Shown here: positions 15,936-20,319 of the stretch, piece after piece | Layout: each line of letters opens with the position of its first letter | How positions within the stretch are numbered: the first letter of the stretch is position 1 | Assembly: GCA_044375275.1 (NCBI GenBank) | Contig: JBILMZ010000035.1 | Span: 1-20,319, forward strand | Direction of reading: 5' to 3' | Source: SZUA-430 sp044375275 | GTDB lineage: Bacteria; Pseudomonadota; Alphaproteobacteria; Micropepsales; Micropepsaceae | DNA: 20,319 nt | Made by a program: the position numbers and the translations under genes | Notes under the pieces: generated by a model | Told to the model about the DNA's origin: nothing | The model's database searches: none | What the model saw: the letters and a program-made list of their open reading frames with translations, nothing else

Positions 15936-17525
15936 ATGTCGTCCCGTCGCGACCTGGCCATGGCTGCAAAGGCCTGGCCCTTTGAAGAGGCAAGGAAGAT
16001 TCTCGCCCGCGTTGAGCGTGACGAAGCGGCCGGCAAGAAAAAACCCTATGTCCTGTTCGAAACCGGCTACGGGCCGTCGGGACTGCCACATATCGGCACG
16101 TTCGGCGAAGTCGCGCGCACGAGCTGGATCCGCCGCGCCTTCCAGGAAATCTCCGACAAGCCGACGCGCCTCATCGCCTTCTCCGATGACATGGACGGCA
16201 TGCGCAAGATCCCGGACAACGTCCCCAACCAGGAGATGCTGCGCGAGCACCTGCACAAGCCGCTGACCTCGGTGCCCGATCCCTTTGGCACGCATGAGAG
16301 CTTTGCGCACCACAACAATGCGCGCCTGCGCTCGTTCCTCGATGGCTTCGGCTTCGAGTACGAGTTCATGTCCGCGACCGAAGTCTACAGGTCAGGCGCC
16401 TTCGATGCCGCCCTGCTGAATGCGTTGAAGTGCCACGACAAGATCATGGACATCATGCTGCCGACTCTCGGCGAGGAGCGCCGCCGCACCTACAGCCCCT
16501 TCCTGCCGATCTCGCCCAAGACGGGCCGCGTGCTCTACGTGCCGATGAAGCGCATCGATGCCGAAGCCGGCACGATCACTTACATCGACGAGGACGGTGA
16601 GGAAATCACGCAGTCCGTGACGGGCGGCAAGGTGAAGATGCAGTGGAAGCCGGACTTCGGCATGCGCTGGGCAGCCCTGGGCGTCGACTTCGAGATGTTC
16701 GGCAAGGACCACCTGCCGAACCAGCCGCTCTATGCAAAGATCTGCAAGGCTCTCGGTGTCGAGCCGCCCGTGAACTTCGTCTACGAGCTGTTCCTCGACC
16801 AGGAAGGCCAGAAGATTTCCAAGTCGAAGGGCAACGGCATCTCGGTCGAGCAGTGGCTCACCTACTCCGCGCCCGAAAGCCTCGCGCTCTTCATGTACCA
16901 GAAGCCGAAGACGGCCAAGCGGCTCTACTTCGACATCATTCCGAAGGAAGTCGATGAGTATGTGACCTGGCTGGACAAGTACCAGACGCAGTCCGAAGCC
17001 GACCAGCTCGAGAACCCCGCCTGGCACATCCACGCCGGCCGCCCGCCGCAGGAAAAGTGGCCGGTGAGCTTCGCGCTCCTGCTGAACCTCGTCTCGGCTT
17101 CGAACGCTTCCACGCCTGACATCCTGTGGGGTTTCATCCGCCAGTACGCACCTCAGGCAAACCCGCAGGACAACCCGGCACTCAACCGTCTGGTGGGCTA
17201 TGCGATCAGCTACTACGAAGACTTCGTGAAGCCGAAAAAGAAGTACCGCGCGCCCACGGACCGCGAACGCGCCGCCATGGAAGAGCTCGCGGCAGCCTTC
17301 GACGCACTGGGCAACGTGACCGATCCGGAAGCGGCACAGTTCCAGGTGTACGAGATCGGCAAGAAGCACCAGTTCGATCCGCTGCGCGACTGGTTCAAGG
17401 CGCTCTACGAAGTGCTGTTCGGACAGGAACAGGGACCACGCTTCGGATCCTTTGCGGTGCTTTACGGCCTGCCCAATACGGCCAGCCTCATCCGCGCCGG
17501 CCTGGCAGGAAAGTTTCTGTCCTGA
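15936..17525 (+). CDS. lysK: Class I lysyl-tRNA synthetase
   Basis: A 529-residue class I lysyl-tRNA synthetase, which charges tRNA-Lys with lysine. This enzyme is typical of archaea and of some bacteria including many alphaproteobacteria, in place of class II LysS. The class I signatures are the HIGH-type PHIGT (51-55) in GYGPSGLPHIGTFGEVA and the KMSKS-type KISKS (293-297). The block FSDDMDGMRKIPDNVP (82-97) is highly conserved. Two starts are possible, 15903 and 15936; I choose 15936 because GAGG at 15924-15927 is 8 bases upstream and the N-terminus MSSRRDLAMAAKAWPFEEAR then aligns with known homologues. It is divergent from the helicase; a secreted protein gene follows by about 30 bases. 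Confidence 0.95.
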   Translation: MSSRRDLAMAAKAWPFEEARKILARVERDEAAGKKKPYVLFETGYGPSGLPHIGTFGEVARTSWIRRAFQEISDKPTRLIAFSDDMDGMRKIPDNVPNQEMLREHLHKPLTSVPDPFGTHESFAHHNNARLRSFLDGFGFEYEFMSATEVYRSGAFDAALLNALKCHDKIMDIMLPTLGEERRRTYSPFLPISPKTGRVLYVPMKRIDAEAGTITYIDEDGEEITQSVTGGKVKMQWKPDFGMRWAALGVDFEMFGKDHLPNQPLYAKICKALGVEPPVNFVYELFLDQEGQKISKSKGNGISVEQWLTYSAPESLALFMYQKPKTAKRLYFDIIPKEVDEYVTWLDKYQTQSEADQLENPAWHIHAGRPPQEKWPVSFALLLNLVSASNASTPDILWGFIRQYAPQANPQDNPALNRLVGYAISYYEDFVKPKKKYRAPTDRERAAMEELAAAFDALGNVTDPEAAQFQVYEIGKKHQFDPLRDWFKALYEVLFGQEQGPRFGSFAVLYGLPNTASLIRAGLAGKFLS

Positions 17526-17556
17526 CACCCACCCCCGCCTGCGCTAAGCTTCCTTG

Positions 17557-18345
17557 ATGGGGATGCGTTTGGCGATGATGGCAGTGTTGTGCGGGCTCGC
17601 TTGTGCGGGCCTCGCCAACGCAGCCGTGCCACGATCAGCCGAGAACGCCTATCGTGCCGGCGCCTACGAAAGGGCTGTCACGCTCTGCGAAACCGAGGGC
17701 TCGGCCGCGTCGCTGGCCTTTGCGGCGCAGGCACTGATCGCCGATGCCATAACCAGGCCCGGCGGTTTCTGCGAACCCTGCCTCAGGCGCGCCATCACCA
17801 AGGCTGATCAGGCAATCCTGCGCGATCCGCAACGCGTTGACGGCTATCTGCAGAAATCCATCGCCATCGGCTTTCGCGGACGCGCCATTGGCGTCTCGAA
17901 GGCCCGCGCCGAAGGCCTCGCGGACGAAGCACAGGCCCTGCTCGAGCGTGCAGTCGCCATGGCCCCTGCCAACGCGTGGGCGCAGGCCTCGCTCGGCGCC
18001 TGGCATCTGGAAATCGTGCAGCATGCAGGGCCCATACTCGCGGACCTGATGTACGGCGCTTCAAGGGACAAGGGTTTGCAGCATTTTCGTACGGCCCTCT
18101 CCCTCGACCCGCACAGCGCCCTGCTTCAGATGAACTTCGCGCTGGCCCTGCTTGCGATGGAAAGGGAGGACATGGTCACGGAGGCAACCCGCGCGCTCGA
18201 AGTCGCCGTCGCCGACGACAGCCAGGACCATCTTGTGAGCTATACCCGCCACCAGGCCCGCCAGCTGCTTCAGGCCCTGAAGGACAGGGACCCGGGAACA
18301 GTCAGCCGCCTCGTCCGTCAGTTCCAGGGCTGGCAACCACAATAG
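17557..18345 (+). CDS. Secreted TPR-like repeat protein
   Basis: A 262-residue exported protein with an N-terminal signal sequence (hydrophobic MAVLCGLACAGLANA, likely cleaved near residue 22-23). The mature part is helical and reads like tetratricopeptide repeats: YRAGAYERAV, a CEPC pair in the next segment, then LLERAVAMAPANAWAQASLGAW and HFRTALSLDPHSALLQMNFALAL, each with the usual small/large/Pro pattern. Such proteins scaffold periplasmic complexes; the partner is unknown. The ATG at 17557 lies 31 bases after lysK, so co-transcription is likely; ATG 17563 is an alternative start. A hairpin with a short T-run follows the stop. Confidence 0.78.
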   Translation: MGMRLAMMAVLCGLACAGLANAAVPRSAENAYRAGAYERAVTLCETEGSAASLAFAAQALIADAITRPGGFCEPCLRRAITKADQAILRDPQRVDGYLQKSIAIGFRGRAIGVSKARAEGLADEAQALLERAVAMAPANAWAQASLGAWHLEIVQHAGPILADLMYGASRDKGLQHFRTALSLDPHSALLQMNFALALLAMEREDMVTEATRALEVAVADDSQDHLVSYTRHQARQLLQALKDRDPGTVSRLVRQFQGWQPQ

Positions 18346-18363
18346 CCGCCCATCCCTGGGACC

Positions 18364-18386
18364 GCCGGCATCTTGCCGGCCCTTTC
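18364..18386 (+). terminator. Candidate terminator after the TPR-like gene
   Basis: GCCGGC (18364-18369) and GCCGGC (18375-18380) form a 6-bp stem with loop ATCTT, followed by CCTTTC. The T-run is short, so termination may be partial. The S24-like gene converges on it from the right. Confidence 0.45.
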
Positions 18387-18428
18387 ATCTGAATAGACGA
18401 GTACTGGCGTTCTGGGTCTTCCAGGCGC

Positions 18429-19061
18429 CTAGTGCCTGACCCAGACAATCCGCGCGATCCACTCGATCTCGTCGCGCACCACGGACAGGTCATCAAGCGC
18501 GGGATTGAAGGGCTTCAGGTCGATCTTCTTCGCCGTCAGCCGCGACAGCTTCATGATCGAGCAGGTCCCGTCATTCTTCACGACGACTGGATCGCCCCTG
18601 CGAAGCTCGGCCGAAGGCGAAACCACCACGACATGCCCGTTCCTGAAAACAGGAGCCGCAACATCATTGGAAACCTCGACCGCAAAGGCCTTGTCGTCAC
18701 CGAAGTCGGGGAACGCGAACCTGTCCCAGGCCTTGGCAATGGGATCGCCACTGTCGTCGAACACCTTCTTCTTCTGGGCGTCCTTCATTGTTATGAACGG
18801 CACCATGCGCGACGGGCCGCGGGAACCACTGCCCCTCGCAACCAGCGACACGAAGTCGTCAAGGCTCGCGCCCGTGACCTGAAGCACCTTCGACAGGCTT
18901 TCGGTCGACGGCCAGCGCAGCCGGCCCTGTGGTCCGAGCCTCTTGCTCTTGTTGAAGGTGGTGGGGTCAAGCCCTGAGGCCCGCGCAAGACCTGAGGGGG
19001 AATGGCCATACCTGGCTGCAAGTGCGTCAATGGCCGCCCAGATCTGCTTATGCGATAACAT
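18429..19061 (-). CDS. HTH transcriptional regulator with S24-like domain, degenerate catalytic site
   Basis: A 210-residue regulator. The N-terminal helix-turn-helix (about 18-68) has the alphaproteobacterial pattern SGLARASGLDPTTFNKSKR, then RWPSTESLSKVL. The C-terminal half (about 110-175) follows the S24/LexA fold: VSNDVAAPVFRNG, VVVVSPSAELRRGDPVVV, GTCSIMKL. The DSM serine motif of active members reads DVA here (Val134 where the Ser should be), and the Lys expected two turns later is Met170, with a Lys one position on. The protein therefore probably does not self-cleave (inference). It binds DNA as a likely repressor or activator. The ATG at 19061 is divergent from pyrD across 105 bases. 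Confidence 0.82.
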   Translation of the reverse strand: MLSHKQIWAAIDALAARYGHSPSGLARASGLDPTTFNKSKRLGPQGRLRWPSTESLSKVLQVTGASLDDFVSLVARGSGSRGPSRMVPFITMKDAQKKKVFDDSGDPIAKAWDRFAFPDFGDDKAFAVEVSNDVAAPVFRNGHVVVVSPSAELRRGDPVVVKNDGTCSIMKLSRLTAKKIDLKPFNPALDDLSVVRDEIEWIARIVWVRH

Positions 19062-19148
19062 GGCGAATTGTACCGTCCGCGGAAAAATTTAAGACCAGCC
19101 TGCTTCACGACCAGCTTCGGCTGTCGCTTGCGCAACGCCACCAAAACT

Positions 19149-19158
19149 GATTCGAATC
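19149..19158. promoter_or_regulatory. Palindrome GATTCGAATC: two adjacent GANTC sites
   Basis: The perfect 10-bp palindrome consists of GATTC (19149-19153) and GAATC (19154-19158), two abutting GANTC sites recognised by the alphaproteobacterial cell-cycle methyltransferase CcrM. It ends 8 bases before the pyrD start, so methylation or a dimeric regulator (for example the neighbouring S24-like protein) could act here. Confidence 0.5.
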
Positions 19159-19166
19159 CTAACACG

Positions 19167-20228
19167 ATGAACCTGATCCTCAGTCTCTCAAGTCTCGCCA
19201 GACCGTTGCTCGCAAGACTCGATCCAGAGCTTGCACACACTCTGACTGTGCAAACCCTCTCGTTTTTCCACAGTTCACCTGCGTTAGTGGACGACGATCC
19301 TCGACTACAGATTGAGGCACTCGGTTTGCGCTTTAGGAATCCAGTCGGATTGGCCGCAGGCTTCGACAAGAACGCCGAGACCACCGAAGCCATGCTTTCC
19401 TTTGGCTTTGGCTTCGTTGAAGCGGGGACGGTGACGCCGAAGCCCCAGCCGGGAAATCCGAAGCCCCGGATCTTTCGCCTCAAGGAAGATGGCGCTGTCA
19501 TCAATCGCCTGGGCTTCAACAACAAGGGCATCGCCTGTGCACAGGAGCGCCTGCGATCAGTACAGGGACGCCCTGGTATTCGTGGCATAAACATCGGCGC
19601 CAACAAGGATGCTGCGGACCGCATCGCGGACTATGTGACGGGACTGCGCGAGCTTGCGCCGCTCGCCGACTACGTGACTGTGAACATCTCTTCGCCCAAC
19701 ACGCCGGGCCTGCGCGGCCTTCAGAACCGCGCTGAACTCGACCAGTTGCTCGGCGCCGTGATGGGCGCCCGCGCTGCGCTGCCGCGACAGATGCCCTTGC
19801 TCGTGAAGATCGCCCCTGACCTCGACGAGCAGGCCTGCAGTGACATCGCTGCACTCGCGATCGATCATCGCATCGATGGGCTGATCGTTTCGAACACGAC
19901 AATCGACCGCCCGGACACCTTGCAGGGAACGCACCGCGGCGAAACCGGCGGCCTCTCCGGCCGTCCTCTCTTCCGCAAGTCAACGGAAGTCCTGCGCGCC
20001 ATGCGGCGGCTGACGAAAGGCAAGCTCGTCCTCATCGGCGTCGGCGGCATCAACTCCGGCGAAGACGCCTGGGCCAAGATCAGGGCTGGCGCCTCGCTCG
20101 TGCAGCTCTACACCGCCCTCACCTACGAAGGCCCCGCCCTCGTCACCCGCATCAAGCGCGAACTCCTGACCTGCCTCGAACGCGACCGCATCCCCACCCT
20201 GCAGGACGCCATAGGCGTGGACGCTTAA
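19167..20228 (+). CDS. pyrD: Dihydroorotate dehydrogenase (quinone), class 2
   Basis: A 353-residue class 2 dihydroorotate dehydrogenase, the membrane-attached, quinone-linked enzyme of pyrimidine synthesis that oxidises dihydroorotate to orotate. The N-terminal amphipathic helices (about 1-40) give membrane association. FMN and substrate motifs follow: NPVGLAAGFDKNAE (58-71), VEAGTVTPKPQPGNP (84-98), INRLGFNNKG (112-121) and NISSPNTPGLR (173-183), with the catalytic base Ser in this loop as in class 2 enzymes. Near the end are GGLSGRPLF and IGVGGI. Length is normal. The ATG at 19167 gives the family N-terminus; no strong Shine-Dalgarno is seen, only the GANTC palindrome. It is a single gene in this view, divergent from the S24-like regulator. 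Confidence 0.95.
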   Translation: MNLILSLSSLARPLLARLDPELAHTLTVQTLSFFHSSPALVDDDPRLQIEALGLRFRNPVGLAAGFDKNAETTEAMLSFGFGFVEAGTVTPKPQPGNPKPRIFRLKEDGAVINRLGFNNKGIACAQERLRSVQGRPGIRGINIGANKDAADRIADYVTGLRELAPLADYVTVNISSPNTPGLRGLQNRAELDQLLGAVMGARAALPRQMPLLVKIAPDLDEQACSDIAALAIDHRIDGLIVSNTTIDRPDTLQGTHRGETGGLSGRPLFRKSTEVLRAMRRLTKGKLVLIGVGGINSGEDAWAKIRAGASLVQLYTALTYEGPALVTRIKRELLTCLERDRIPTLQDAIGVDA

Positions 20229-20249
20229 CTGTATCCACCTCACGACAGT

Positions 20250-20319
20250 CTACCCTATGCACACATCTTTGAGAGTGAATCCGGCTGTGATCTGCTTGAA
20301 TCGCTCGAGGCCGTTTCGC
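20250..20319. other. Unresolved gene edge at the window end
   Basis: Two readings are open to the end. On the minus strand a frame ending in TAG at 20250-20252 encodes NGLERFKQITAGFTLKDVCIG before the stop, which looks like a natural C-terminus converging on pyrD. On the plus strand an ATG at 20257 opens 21 codons to the last base. I prefer the minus reading, but only the neighbouring sequence can decide. Confidence 0.3.

Noticed and set aside
1..20319. Mobile elements, CRISPR arrays, tRNA or rRNA genes
   Set aside because: No transposase, integrase, regular direct-repeat array or RNA gene fold was seen on either strand.

Overview
The window looks like chromosomal DNA of an alphaproteobacterium. 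It is GC-rich with dense, tightly packed genes, and it carries a class I lysyl-tRNA synthetase, a rhizobial-style helix-turn-helix/S24 regulator, a class 2 dihydroorotate dehydrogenase and paired GANTC sites of the CcrM type. A Hyphomonadaceae-like lineage is a guess; the sequence alone does not fix the genus. There are no rRNAs, tRNAs, CRISPR arrays, insertion sequences or phage genes, and most of it reads as ordinary housekeeping and stress chromosome.

Layout. 1-1054 (minus): a flavin monooxygenase cut off by the window edge, preceded by a cupin gene. 1144-2063 (plus): two translationally coupled PaaI-type hotdog thioesterases. 2064-2960 (plus): two small single-membrane-span proteins of 51 and 99 aa with repeat-containing upstream regions, closed by a strong hairpin terminator. 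2965-7762 (minus): the conserved stress/starvation operon prkA(yeaG)-yeaH-spoVR(ycgB). 8201-9808 (plus): divergent from it, a secreted von Willebrand A protein ending in a peptidoglycan-binding domain, followed by a GNAT acetyltransferase. 10468-15857 (minus): a compact run of helicase (XPD/DinG type with Fe-S cysteines), TerB-like protein, sterol-desaturase-family hydroxylase, SixA-type histidine phosphatase and short-chain dehydrogenase. 15936-18345 (plus): lysK and a secreted repeat-type protein. 18429-19061 (minus): HTH/S24-like regulator. 19167-20228 (plus): pyrD, then an unresolved gene edge.

How the genes work together. In enterobacteria PrkA (AAA+ kinase), YeaH and SpoVR form a starvation/stress module. 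Here that module shares a 438-bp divergent intergenic region with a periplasmic VWA/peptidoglycan-binding protein, which suggests, but does not prove, co-regulation with a cell-envelope function. The helicase-to-SDR run has gaps of 1 to 34 nt and one 4-nt overlap, so it is probably one transcript. The most unusual single-gene observation is the S24-type regulator, whose catalytic Ser and Lys positions appear to be replaced. The most system-like observation is the PrkA operon plus VWA/PGB arrangement. I see no clear-cut new defence or mobile system.
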